Source: Saururus chinensis
Taxonomy: Eukaryota; Streptophyta; Magnoliopsida; Piperales; Saururaceae
Direction: 5' to 3'
Assembly (NCBI GenBank): GCA_035235625.1
Contig: CP141149.1
Coordinates: 18,913,893 to 18,977,892, forward strand
DNA: 64,000 nucleotides
A program made the translations under genes and the position numbers. Shown piece after piece: positions 1-10,292 of the stretch. The notes beneath the pieces are model-generated. The model was not told the DNA's origin, ran no database searches, and worked only from the letters and a program-made list of their open reading frames with translations. Within the stretch, counting starts at the first letter, position 1, and each line of letters starts with the position of its first letter.

Positions 1-580
1 TCCATGTTGGTTGGCTAGGGTCTAGGCAGCAATGACCCTGAGGGTGATGCTTGAAGCTGAGCCACGACCACAGTCAAGGACTCAATTTTGGCCAAGATTT
101 ATGCGAGTACATGAGTGTTGATGGTCTCAGGGGTGGTTTTTGGGCTGTCCGCTGAGACTTTGGTCTCCTTCTCCGGCTGAACTTCAAGGGACGCGGCTGG
201 CTACTTGCTTTTCACCATGGCCGGAGATCGTGATGGCTTTGATACCAATGTTGTACTTGGTGTAGGCACAAGCGGTACCTCACACAAATCACGCAAGAAG
301 AATGAAGGAAGGAGAGGGAATGAATATTCTATTGCATAAAAGAAACACACAAGGAAGAAGACGACCCATATAAGGGAGTCGTGCCTCTCACCTTAGGGGT
401 TGTGCCAGCTAGTGGGCCCTACTAATTTGCTGGGACACTAGCTAGCCCGTTACAACTCACTAATCATAAAAGTCCAACTATACTACTTATTATAGAAGCA
501 AATACGAAATAAAGTAACCTAATGTAAGCATATAAAAGATCAATAGAGCGGAAGAAGAGCCCGGGTGAACGTGTACAACA
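1..580 (-). mobile_element. Copia LTR retrotransposon, 5' end (LTR, primer-binding site, start of gag), cut by the window edge
   Basis: On the minus strand an LTR of about 332 bp spans 249-580. Its ends are TGTTGTAC and GTACAACA, a perfect 8-base inverted pair. Immediately inside it, at 235-247, lies TGGTATCAAAGCC, the usual Copia primer-binding site complementary to initiator tRNA-Met. The region at 1-234 would be leader and the start of gag. The rest of the element lies left of the window. Family: Ty1/Copia, from the binding site and short LTR. It looks degenerate, and age cannot be judged with one LTR in view. The LTR ends at the border of a Stowaway-like MITE, so the element probably inserted into or beside that MITE. 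Confidence 0.75.
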
Positions 581-582
581 TA

Positions 583-784
583 TACTCCATTCATCCTAAA
601 TTAATAGCTTTATTTGGCAATTGTTGTATATTAATAGTTCTATTTTGTTAAATTTAAGTGGTTGGGTACTTAAAAAGAGTACCATAAGCTTATTTTTCTT
701 TCCCTTAGATATGGTTTTATTTAATTTTATCATTAATTAAAAGCCACTAATTATCCAAATATAGCTATTAATATAGACGAGGTA
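583..784 (-). mobile_element. Stowaway-like MITE, copy A
   Basis: About 200 bp, flanked by TA, with ends resembling the Stowaway TIR (CTCCCTCCGTCC type): the left end reads TACTCCATTCATCC and the right end is its degenerate inverse. Its interior matches, in reverse, the copies near 6.96, 27.63 and 27.87 kb; shared words are aataagcttat and acttaaatttaacaaaata. It is non-autonomous, with no coding capacity. Confidence 0.6.
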
Positions 785-1030
785 TCATGTTATGACAAAC
801 ATTTGGATTTTATACTCCTTAAGCATTTCAAACACAACAAAGTTTGGTTTGGAAGTTAAATACTAAAAAAATAAAAATAATATGAAAATATATTATTTTA
901 CAAGTTTATCATCACTGGCCTGACCACTGACAATTGTCACCCCCAATTTGTTTCCGTGTTTGATGCACCGGCCTGGCCACTGACCATTGTCACTCCCAAT
1001 TTGTTTCTGTGTTTGATGATGTCATATCAG

Positions 1031-1925
1031 TGTTTTAAAACCCAGCCCAATCACTAACTCGGATTTGTGGCCGGACCAGTTTAACCAGGTTCAACTCGGG
1101 GTCAACCCAGGCTGACCTAGTCACTATATAAATATCTCATTCACTTCAACCCTAATTCCCACTACCGCCTCCCAATCTTCTCCAGTTCTCCTATGGTTTT
1201 TCCCTTTTCTCCCTCTCTCACACCATCCTACTCCCATTCCCTCTCGCTGGCCACAACTATTCTCCCTGGCTTCTACCAGTCCACCACGACAGCCACCATC
1301 CATCGAGTGGCCCACCATCACCTTCGCCTTCCTAGATGGCCATCCCCTTTCTCCCCTTCTTCCTCCCCCTCTCCCTCTCCCCTTAGGTCCATTAGTAAGT
1401 TGACCACCTCCTATCCAACCACCTCGCGGCGACGGCAATTTCGGCACCAACGACGATGATGATTTTGGCACTGGTTTCCTCTGCGGCTCTGCCTCTCCTC
1501 TCCGGTGGTTTTGCATAGGCTTCCTATGCGGTTCTGCCTCTCCTTTTCAGCAATCTGACCCCGGCTTCCCCTACCTCTCCTCTCTGCCAACATGTCCAAT
1601 GGCTGGTCCCTCTCCTCTCCGACAACACGCCCGACGACTTCCCCTCCCTCTCCTCCTCCCTGACGACCAACCCTCTTCCCCTTCCCCTCCCTCTCCCTCT
1701 CCTCCTTCTCTCTCCCCGTGCTTCCCCCTCCCTCTCCCTCTCCTTCCCCCTTCACCACCCTCGTCAGACCTGCCCGGTTGTCCGGGTTACCAATTTGACC
1801 GACCGGGCTTAATTGGCCCGACTGAGTCAACTCTGCCCAATAACCTAGATGACTCAGCCTAGATTTTTGACCGGGTCTGGTTGAACCTGGTTGAATTGGC
1901 TGGGCCGATCCGGGTTTTCAAATGC
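1031..1925. mobile_element. Foldback element with long inverted ends and a pyrimidine-rich core (Mutator-like, possibly Pack-MULE type)
   Basis: The left arm (about 1031-1125) and the reverse complement of the right arm (about 1840-1925) align with gaps. Both start near ttttaaaaccc and both contain aaccaggttcaac and aggctga. The core, roughly 1140-1780, is GC-rich and strongly C/T-biased on the plus strand (cct/ctc runs), unlike its AT-rich surroundings. Open frames in the core are low-complexity Pro/Leu/Ser on one strand and Gly/Arg/Glu on the other, so I do not call a gene. Partial flanking similarity (catatcag versus catatgag) might be a decayed target duplication. A further arm-like fragment lies near 4225-4310. 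The family name is inference. Confidence 0.45.
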
Positions 1926-2940
1926 TGCCATATGAGATAGTTACGGTTTCCCTATTTCCTTGCTTTCAGTTTTAGTTTCAGATCACACATGAAGAACAGA
2001 GAGAGGTCTGCATTTAGAAGAAACGATGTTAGAAACTGAGTAAACTACTAAAAACCAACTACCCAACTTTCAAACCAAATGCATCCGATAACAAAAAATT
2101 ACACCGAGATATGTCAAAGCAAGTTACTATCGTGTATTGAAAATCAACAAATTGGAATTCCAACTACTAGTGTGTTGGATAGGACCTCCCACTTAAGGTC
2201 CCAGATTAATACTTTCTTAGGGGGAGGGGGAAAGGCCTTCTGTGTGTATTAAAAAAATAAAAAAAAAATATTTATGATTAACAACAATTTCTAATTAAAA
2301 GCATAGTCATTTGATGTTGTTGCCTTCCTTTCAGCTTGAATCATCCAAATGAGATGAGAAGGCATAAGAGTTTTTATTCTTTCCGAATCTTTGATGTCTT
2401 TAGAAGAAGTTTGACCTTTATTTCATTGTGTTTCTCTTACACTAAACTTGGGTTGAAGTGTTAAAAAAAACTTTGGAGGAAGATAGATGATGAAGTTCAG
2501 TGAGAGCAATTGATAAACAGAGGGATTGATAGCAGGCCAGCTATTTGGAGGTGGAGTTGAGGGGTAAGGATTGAGGGTAAGTAAATTAGCCAACTGGGTT
2601 CAGTTCTAAGCGATCGGTTATAGGTTTACTAGCATGAAGTGGATGATACGCGAAATCAGCAAGGAAGTAAAAATTCTCATGCGAGGAAGAGATAGTTCAA
2701 CTACTTGCATGGTCAGACTAACAAACTGATTGAAACTGAGTACAACATATTTCATGCAAACACTTCAGAGCATGTAGTTAAATAGACGTGAGAACTAATG
2801 CTGAAATACCCAGGATCAGGCAATGTGGCAACAAGCCTGACCATCATAAGAACCATTTAGTTTTTATGCACCTTTTTTATCTAGCATCATGAATAAGTTA
2901 TGATAGAGGGGACATTAATTATTGCATATTTGCATGACAG
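1926..2940. other. Intergenic, no gene seen
   Basis: AT-rich DNA with short A and G runs (for example near 2220-2270). I see no coding signal, RNA gene or clear repeat end. Confidence 0.5.
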
Positions 2941-3186
2941 AGAAGACAGGACGTTTGGCTTAAGGATGCTAAAGAAGTGGAAACGATTGCTATGACGAGG
3001 GCTATTTTGATGGCTGCTGTTCTCAACCTCTCGGATGTTACTTTTGAAAGTGACTCAAGCTTAGTAATAGATGGCTTCGAGGCTAAGTTCACTAATTGGA
3101 GCATCGAGCGGCATATTTCAAATTTTTTGGTAGGAGAGAAAGTTACCAAAAAAAACGAGGGATTAGCATGTGATTTTTTTAGATGA
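2941..3186 (+). pseudogene. RNase H-like (RVT_3 type) domain fragment
   Basis: The plus frame from about 2941 reads RRQDVWLKDAKEVETIAMTR, and about a dozen residues later VTFESDSSLVIDGF, followed by NWSIERHI. The spacing and the E..A....A...L..SDVTFESDS..V pattern match the RNase H-like domain (PF13456) found in plant non-LTR retrotransposons and in many small plant proteins derived from them. Only the middle of the domain is present. No start context, no upstream reverse transcriptase and no downstream partner are seen. It is most likely a LINE-derived relic. A terminal exon of a larger gene is possible but unsupported. Confidence 0.45.
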
Positions 3187-5176
3187 GGGGGCTAAATGTT
3201 GGAAATTAGCATAAATTTTATTTAAGCTACGTGTCTGTTATATAATTTTGGGCATAGTGTGGAGCCCTTGTGTTAAAAGGAGAGAGTGAAGCGTAACTAA
3301 ATCACTTGAAGAACTTAGTTAATACGTGCCAAGCACATAAAAGTGTGCCACCATGCATTGTGGGCCATGTGGTTTCCATCGTGCTTCACTCGTAATATAG
3401 GGGGCATGTGGATTTTTTATAGCCCGCCCATCCTCTTAAATAATGCATGCTGTTAAATCAAGAACTGAGAATGAAAAATGAACATTGACGCATATTCAAA
3501 TATGCATTGTGGCTCATGTTAACTTTTTTATTTATATGAACCTAACTTACCTTTTTAATTTTCCAATGGTTAGGAGAAAGACGTAGATATTATCTTGTTG
3601 ATGAATGTAGCATATGCAGTTAAGGATGATGCCAAGGCATTTGGAAGTAGGGTTATCAATGGTTACCTATTTACCCCACTCACTCAATTAGGGCTGTCAA
3701 CGAAACAATGCAGTTACAGTATAACTTATTTCATTACTATAACTATATCCCAAATATTTATTTATAACAGTTCCATTTAATAAATAATATAGGTACTTTT
3801 ATAACCATTCATTTAATTAATAATCTATCGATTAATAAGATAACTATTATTTATTATATATTTTTAATTATGCTAAAAATAAATAAAATAAATATTTTTT
3901 ATTCACTTAATCAAATATAATCAAGGTATAAAACTAACATTATTACTATTATTTTTTATAGTTATTACAAATAAATTATAATTATTAAATATGAAATGTA
4001 AATGGACACATATATTTGGCATATATACCTAATAAAATTACTTATTTTCTACTAATTCTTTTGTATTATATGAGTCAAATTCCAAAATATCTATCCATTG
4101 CTTGTTTCAAAATATTCCCTAATGTGAGAAAAATCACAATTGCTTTCTCACAGCTATCTTCAAAGGTGTCTTGCAGGTAAGAATGAAATCATATGCAGTG
4201 ATGTACATCATCTAGTAGTGTTTCTTTGAAGCAATATTTTAAAACGTAGCCCGAACCCTAACCCTAACCCGAATTAGTGGTTGGGTTGGGTCAACTTGGA
4301 TTGACTGGATGATGACATCATCACTTAAAAAATTAAAAGAGTCCCTCATTTTATTCAAAATTTCACTTAAACTTGTTTGGTTACTCAAAACTTGTTAGTT
4401 TCAACATATTTTAATAAGTAAATCATTATTTCAAATTCTGTAATCTCATATACAAACATGATTTGTAACAAAATCATGATTTCTACCAAAATATACCAAA
4501 TCTCAAAATAAATCACCTACACTACTCATTCAAAGTTAAGCTGGTCAACATTCAAACCAAACCACTTTATAATGGGTCAAACAAGAGCTTAGTTCTATTA
4601 GCCCAAGTTCAAGCTTTGAGCTAACTTGAGTCTAGCCTCGAGCATAATAGAGCTGGCTCAGTAATCCTTTTCCAATCCTACCAATTATTTCCTTACACAA
4701 ACAAGCATTTCATAAGTAATTATAAAAAATAAAAAAGTACTCATGTGTTTGAGTTATCAAAATGGAATCTAGACTAACCTAAGAGCTACAAAAATATTTT
4801 GTACAAAGCGTTTGTGTAGCTAGTTAAGATTTTAGCATATATAATTAAAGATGAACCTTGACCTAATGAGACCAGAGAAATTAGACAAAGCAACCAAATG
4901 GGAAGCATTGAAGCGAAATGAGTTTAAGAAATAAATTGCAAATGAATATTTTTTATCAAAAAAATACAATTAAATATGAAATGCTAGAAAGAACAAATCA
5001 TCTTTCAAGTAACATCTTGTAACAACTATAATGAATATTTATAAGTAGTTAAATTAATTTAATAAATATTTGGGATTTGAATGATGTCGTTGAGTAAATG
5101 ACAGTGGTGAATCATGACATAAAAATTATTGTAAAAGACCATAAACCAATCTTTTTTGAAATTAAACTACTTAAGA

Positions 5177-5178
<2 letters not shown>

Positions 5179-5240
<62 letters not shown>
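5179..5240. repeat. (TA)n microsatellite
   Basis: Thirty-one uninterrupted TA units. Likely to be length-variable. Confidence 0.95.
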
Positions 5241-5244
<4 letters not shown>

Positions 5245-6106
5245 GGCAAATGGGTAACAGATAATTGGGTATGAAAGAACATTTTTCATTACCTTCAATT
5301 TAGATAACGGTCGGATAAAATTATCTTCTTATTTACCCGTCGAATAAACATAATCATACTATTTAACTTCTTAACGGTATGGTACAAACAGTAAAACGGT
5401 AGAACGGGTAACATTGGAAGCCTTACACCCAACCAACTGATTCAAAATTTGTGGGCAGATAATTTATAAATGGGTAATAGGTAAAATATGTAAGTAATTT
5501 TATTGGCCTATTTATTAATCAAGTAGGGTGTGGGTTACCCTTTGTCGTTATCCGTTACACGTTACCTGGGTCATATACATAGCATAACTATTACCTAAAT
5601 TTAATATATAATTACCCATATGGTCCATTTAGCCCATTTGTTCTCATGTGGTGCATGCCACCCATCTTAGGAACATATATTCTTGTGATTAAGTTTATAT
5701 AGATAATTTGTATCAAATGCTCATTCTTATTGTTAATTGGTAGTAGGGTTTGACCTAATTATATGAGTCTCTTTATTTTATGCAATTATTTCATTTGTGT
5801 TATAATTTCTTTATTGTAGACCAAAGTGGCCTTGTATTGGTTATCATCAATTATTTTTTCATATAGACGTTTTTATATGGAAGTGGCATAGTTGCTACTT
5901 ATAAGGCAGAAGGTTATGGACAACCCTCATGTTTATGCAATTGCAGATGCCGCCTTGCCATCAATGAGAATGCCTTGCATATAGAATAATTTGTACTTTC
6001 ATTTTATAAGATTTGATAATCAATTTGTGGTGCAATTGGGCAATGCTAAGTAATCTTAATCATTATACATTTGGATTGAACTTGTTATAAGAATGGGTTT
6101 ATATAC

Positions 6107-6173
6107 ATATTGGATATATTATTTCCCAATGTAATATTATATATATGTATATTGGATATATTATTTCCCAATG

Positions 6174-6217
<44 letters not shown>
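6107..6217. repeat. 42-bp tandem duplication running into an (AT)n tract
   Basis: The unit beginning atattggatatatt and containing tttcccaatgtaatatt occurs at 6107 and again at 6149, and is followed by a pure AT tract to about 6217. The second copy probably arose by slippage or unequal exchange next to the microsatellite. Confidence 0.8.
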
Positions 6218-6221
<4 letters not shown>

Positions 6222-6963
6222 AAGCACTTAAGAAATATATATTGTTTATGACAATTTATTTTATTGTTTATTTTTTTATTTTTTATTGGGCTAGTTATTT
6301 ACCCATTACCCACCCATTTGCCCAATGGGCAATGGCCAGGATATGAGTAATAATTGGGAAAATTGGTAATGAGAAGGGTATGGGTAAAATTTAAAGAAGT
6401 TGGTATGGATGTGGGTAAAGCTTTACCTTACCCATACCCTACCCGTTATAACCTTATTTGGAAGCTCCATGTCAAAAGCATTATATTATTTTGACTCAAT
6501 TTGGCTTTTGTACCCTTATATCAATATGTATCGACAATATCAATACCACACATACAATATCAATAATATGTGCAATATGCGTGGACAACTTCCGAATTTG
6601 TTTTGGTACTATTCCAGACTAATTTGGTGCCACTAGTGACTGATTTATGTGTGTATTGATGTATACATCAAAGCATATGCACCAGATATAATTCCTTATA
6701 TACTTTGAGGTATGCAAGCTTATGTCCCTGTGAATGTCATTTCAGATTTTGTTCGGCTTGCTCTCAGCTTTGACGAGTTGAAGAAGCCAATTGAATTTCT
6801 TGGGATCTATAATTTTTAAATTTTATTTCATTAGAAAATAATGGATAACTAATATTTTGTATTTGTATTTCTTATTAAAAATATTCAAGTCATGCCAATA
6901 GAGTATACCAACTCTTCCATGCCCTTGTCTTTGCTAAAACACATTAAAAGAGAGGATGTTATA

Positions 6964-7150
6964 TACTTCCACTATCTCAAATTAATAGTTATATTTGAAA
7001 AAATAATAATTTTTATTGAATGATGAAACTCATATATAAGAGAATGGAAAATAAGCTTATCATAGTTTTTTTAGGTACTTAACTACTTAAATTAAATAAA
7101 ATAGAACTTTTAATATAGAACCAATTTTTTTGCCTAATAAAATTATTAAT
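6964..7150 (+). mobile_element. Stowaway-like MITE, copy B
   Basis: The left end TACTTCCACTATCTC and the interior (gaaaataagcttat, then tacttaactacttaaatt) match copies C and D near 27.6-28.05 kb. The right end is degenerate, so the endpoint is approximate. Confidence 0.55.
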
Positions 7151-8145
7151 AATTATTTAGACCTAAATGCCTTGACACTTTAGAACCTCAATCCAACTTG
7201 AATAATTATTTAAGTTCAAATTAAGAACTCAAACTTACTCATTACAATGAGGTCGGGTTTTTCCCATATACCTGGCCCACATGACATCCCTAGTGTTGCC
7301 TCACTCACTAGCATTCTCTTCTTTTCTTAGTGTTTTTTTGTCATTTTTTTGCTAATTAAATACTCACTAGCCAGGATTCTCGCTGATGCTTAAACATGAC
7401 TCATTAGGAGGGGCCTTGTACCATGATGGAACCAGATAGGATTAAGGTTTCACAAAATCTCAAGTCTTTAGAATTTGTGTGTCCCATACACATTCATTTA
7501 GCATACAACGTTTGCAGCTTAAAGTTTGATGGCTGAGGTTCATTGCCTTTAATGTGAGGCCCAACATAGGTTACAGCTTTGAAAGGCCCCCAATTTACTG
7601 TATCTTTGTAGCAGGGAAAACTTTGTGGTTCTCCTCGGAATATCCTCTAGGAATGGGAACCGTTGATCATAAAAATAGACGGTGCACGCGTTAGTGTAGT
7701 ACTAGTGACGTACTTCCTGGTGGATCGTAAGCAGGAGGACTAAAAAATGCTCTCAATAGGAATCATTTGGCTTAATTGGTGAGTATTTCAACTAAACATT
7801 TGTTACCCTGCACTTGGATTTTAGTTAAACGTTGCAGTAATAAAGAACAAACCTGTCTTCATCCCTGCAACAATCAATGTTTGAAGGAAACGGGATTGAA
7901 CATGGTGACCATGATCCATCCCTCTTGCCTTTGTAGTCTCCACCAAATCGATAGCTAAATCAAATAAATTTAAGCTTTGGTGAAATCGTCTTGTCCTGGC
8001 CCTATCTAACAGGCATGTTCTGCCACAAAGCAGAAGGAATTCGCTTGAATTGCACCCTCTCCATCAAATAACAACATGCATGCTAGACAACACATTTGCG
8101 ATTATATGCTGTTCTTCATCTGTTGAAACGTCTCATCTTCTCGCC
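7151..8145. other. Intergenic / upstream region of the PADRE gene
   Basis: No gene is seen. The last few hundred bases should hold the promoter and 5' UTR of the gene at 8146, but I cannot point to a convincing TATA box. The upstream in-frame ATG at 8050 would add 32 residues unlike the family and is not used. Confidence 0.45.
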
Positions 8146-8838
8146 ATGGCCTTATCAAGTTGGTTCTGTACCAACAACACCAAGAACATGCTCGTCAAGA
8201 TCGTCCACCCCGGTGGCCGTGTCGAGCTCCATGATCGCCCCATGCTGGCGGCGGAGATCATGCTCAAGAACCCCAGGTGTTGTGTCACACACCCTGACGT
8301 GTTCAGGCAGCCATGGGCGGTGCTGTCACCGGACTCTGTCCTCCTGCTCGGCCAAAAGTACTTTGTAGTGCCTATCAACACCCTTCGAAAGCTCCAGCGG
8401 GGGTCGCCGAGGCGATCACCGTCTCTGTCACCTCGCCCAAGTGTTCCGAGTTGCCGAAGTCCTCGTAAGCACCGCCATAGAGCTGGAGAGGCACGGGACT
8501 CGAGCTGTTGGTCATTCACTGGCAAGAACATTTCTAGATTCCCATATAGCTGCTTGTCAAAGTCCGAGGATGAGATAGCGGAGCATCAGAGCGATGAGAA
8601 AGAGGTTAGTGGGCAAGAACAGGAGGGATGCTTGATGTGCTTGCTTCCTGGGTCTAGATCCAAAGAGGAGAGTTCTGATTGTATTCAGTCTGGTGGGGAG
8701 CTTTCCTCTGCATCTGAGTCCGGGCAACTGAACAAGAACACAAGTGGAGCAAATGGAAAGAGCAGAATGAAAGGATTGAGTTCTGCTGATCAGTGGCAGC
8801 CTAGCCTGGTGAGCATAAGTGAGGACCACTCTTTTTGA
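8146..8838 (+). CDS. PADRE (DUF4228) domain protein
   Basis: Single-exon gene, 230 residues. The PADRE/DUF4228 hallmark lies at about residues 16-85: a VKIVHPGGRVE strand, a middle containing AAEIMLKNPR, then LLLGQKYFVVPINTLRKLQ. This domain is plant-specific and is found in small proteins often induced by pathogens or abiotic stress; its biochemical role is unknown. The remaining tail is Ser/Arg-rich and then acidic and Ser-rich, probably disordered. I chose the ATG at 8146 because it sits in a strong context (gccATGg) and places the domain near the N terminus, as in relatives. A later ATG (residue 15) would also keep the domain. The first half is GC-richer than the surroundings, common for monocot 5' coding ends. 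An aataaa hexamer overlaps the 3' flank near 8844. Confidence 0.8.
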   Translation: MALSSWFCTNNTKNMLVKIVHPGGRVELHDRPMLAAEIMLKNPRCCVTHPDVFRQPWAVLSPDSVLLLGQKYFVVPINTLRKLQRGSPRRSPSLSPRPSVPSCRSPRKHRHRAGEARDSSCWSFTGKNISRFPYSCLSKSEDEIAEHQSDEKEVSGQEQEGCLMCLLPGSRSKEESSDCIQSGGELSSASESGQLNKNTSGANGKSRMKGLSSADQWQPSLVSISEDHSF

Positions 8839-9495
8839 TGCATAATAAACAACTCTCTTGACTCTTGTCTTAACTAACTAACTGAATCTCATGTAATCAT
8901 AAAAGTCACTCTAGAGTCATGGGACCAATTGTGGAATACTATTGTGTGGAGTCTTTTTTACTAAGGAAAAAGTTTGTATTCATAAGCCGGATTGAGATCA
9001 ACACCACAAGGAGGCAAAAACCAATGTGCTCCTGAGTTTGGGCTCATATAAAAGAAATTTTTTTTACAGTATCATTGAATGCAAACACCCAAATTAAAGA
9101 AAGAAGAGGCACCAGTGTATCATTTATACGAGATCCTCTTTGTTATTTTTGTTTCTTTTATGCAAAAAACCGCTGACCGTGAGGACAAGCAATCTGTATG
9201 TTGATAACAATTTGTCCAAGAAAAAAATGTGCTAATTGTTGGATCATACAATAGATTACAAAAAGCTCCTTGATATAGTAAATTTCTAAAGATAGCTTGT
9301 AACTTGTAAGTGCTAACAAACAGCTGGAAAGTTCCATGACAAGAAATTAGAAGGCTCCCCTTTTACAAGGCTCCAAATTTAGCTAGGAGAAGTGCTATCT
9401 TACCACTTGCATTTTCTCTCTTACATGGTATGAAAAGGGTATTTTTTTTCATACTATAGGTATAGTTGGTCTCATTATCCTAGGTGAGAGCACTC
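8839..9495. other. Intergenic, no gene seen
   Basis: AT-rich spacer between the PADRE gene and the left border of the duplicated oxidase block. Nothing recognisable apart from the downstream flank of the PADRE gene. Confidence 0.5.
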
Positions 9496-9588
9496 TGGTC
9501 CTCATGTCACACCATGTAAAGGAAACACAAATTAACTTCACTGAACTCCATTCCTTCGTATAGAGAATTGACTTTAAGGAATTAAAGG

Positions 9589-10033
9589 TGAGAAAAAGTG
9601 AATCCAAGTAAAAGAGAAATTAAGAGATTTCTAAAAAATTTCTACTATTTAATTACACCAATATTATTATAAAAAATTAAAACTTAAATTTACTAGTAGT
9701 AGTGATAGCGGTTATAATAACAATAGCGATGGAGAAAACGGTGGCGACAATAACAACAGTAATGGTAAAGACAGCGATAGTTACAACAATAACAATAATA
9801 ATAGTGATGATAACGATAGAAAAAGCGGTGGTGGTGGCAGTAATAGGGGCCGTGGCATTGACAAAGACAACGCTAAAAAAATTAAATACATAAATTTTTA
9901 ATTTTTCACCATTTTTTTTTCAGTTTCCACTCTAATTTCTCTTTCCCGGTTACACCAAACAGTAAAAACTAAGAAATTTTTAAAAATTCATTTTTTTCCC
10001 CCTACTTTCCACTAATCCAAAACATACCCTAAG
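9589..10033. mobile_element. Copy-A-specific insertion, about 445 bp, with an RRY-repeat core
   Basis: In copy B the flanking sequences are contiguous (gaggaattaagg then atat); in copy A about 445 bp lie between the equivalent points. The sequence aagg occurs at both junctions. The interior at 9695-9860 is a degenerate trinucleotide run (agt/gat/aac/ggt), which in one frame reads as Ser/Asn/Asp/Gly. The right end, read in reverse, begins tagggtatgttttggatt, which resembles ends of plant hAT or Harbinger MITEs. I could not match the left end to it, so the class is uncertain. A deletion from copy B is the alternative. Confidence 0.45.
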
Positions 10034-10292
10034 GATATAGGGTTCCTTCTGCTAGTTATAATGTAGCAGTCCATGTTGTGTTCATTGAATATTTTAAGAA
10101 GAAGCTTAAGCAGACCACATGGCATACTTGATTGTTTTTGTTAATATGATCAAGATGCCTCAATAGGATAGTCTCATATAAAGTCAAATCCTACAATATT
10201 GGAGAACATCCCATTAGAGGCCATAACTGCATAACATATCCATCAGCTTCATGCTCTAGTGGAGACAAAAGAAAAGATACAGCTGAAGTACT

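Larger units (their letters stand above)
3190..6450. repeat. AT-rich repeat block with hAT-like end fragments and microsatellites
   Basis: The stretch lacks any believable gene. It holds an end-like sequence tagggctgtcaacg near 3691 of the kind seen in plant hAT elements. Several diverged segments rich in gggtaa / ttaccc words occur on both strands (about 5230-5440, 5455-5640 and 6290-6450). A long (TA)n and a short tandem duplication are also present. The pattern suggests nested or repeatedly inserted non-autonomous hAT-like DNA, but I cannot define single elements. Confidence 0.35.

Noticed and set aside
1193-1862. Overlapping Pro/Leu/Ser-rich and Gly/Arg-rich frames on both strands
   Set aside because: They arise from the C/T-biased core of a foldback element. 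Frames are equally long on both strands, low in complexity, and have no family or start context.
4243-4265. Telomere-like ccctaaccctaaccc
   Set aside because: The plant telomere unit is seven bases (ccctaaa). Here there are only about three six-base units inside a foldback-like fragment, so it is not an interstitial telomere.
8133-8829. Minus-strand frames of 132 and 90 residues opposite the PADRE gene
   Set aside because: Antisense shadows. The plus frame has the recognisable PADRE domain and a strong start context.
9702-9893. Open frame rich in Ile/Thr/Val, or Ser/Asn/Asp in another frame
   Set aside because: It is a degenerate trinucleotide run; every frame looks protein-like because the repeat has a three-base period. 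It also lies in a segment missing from copy B.
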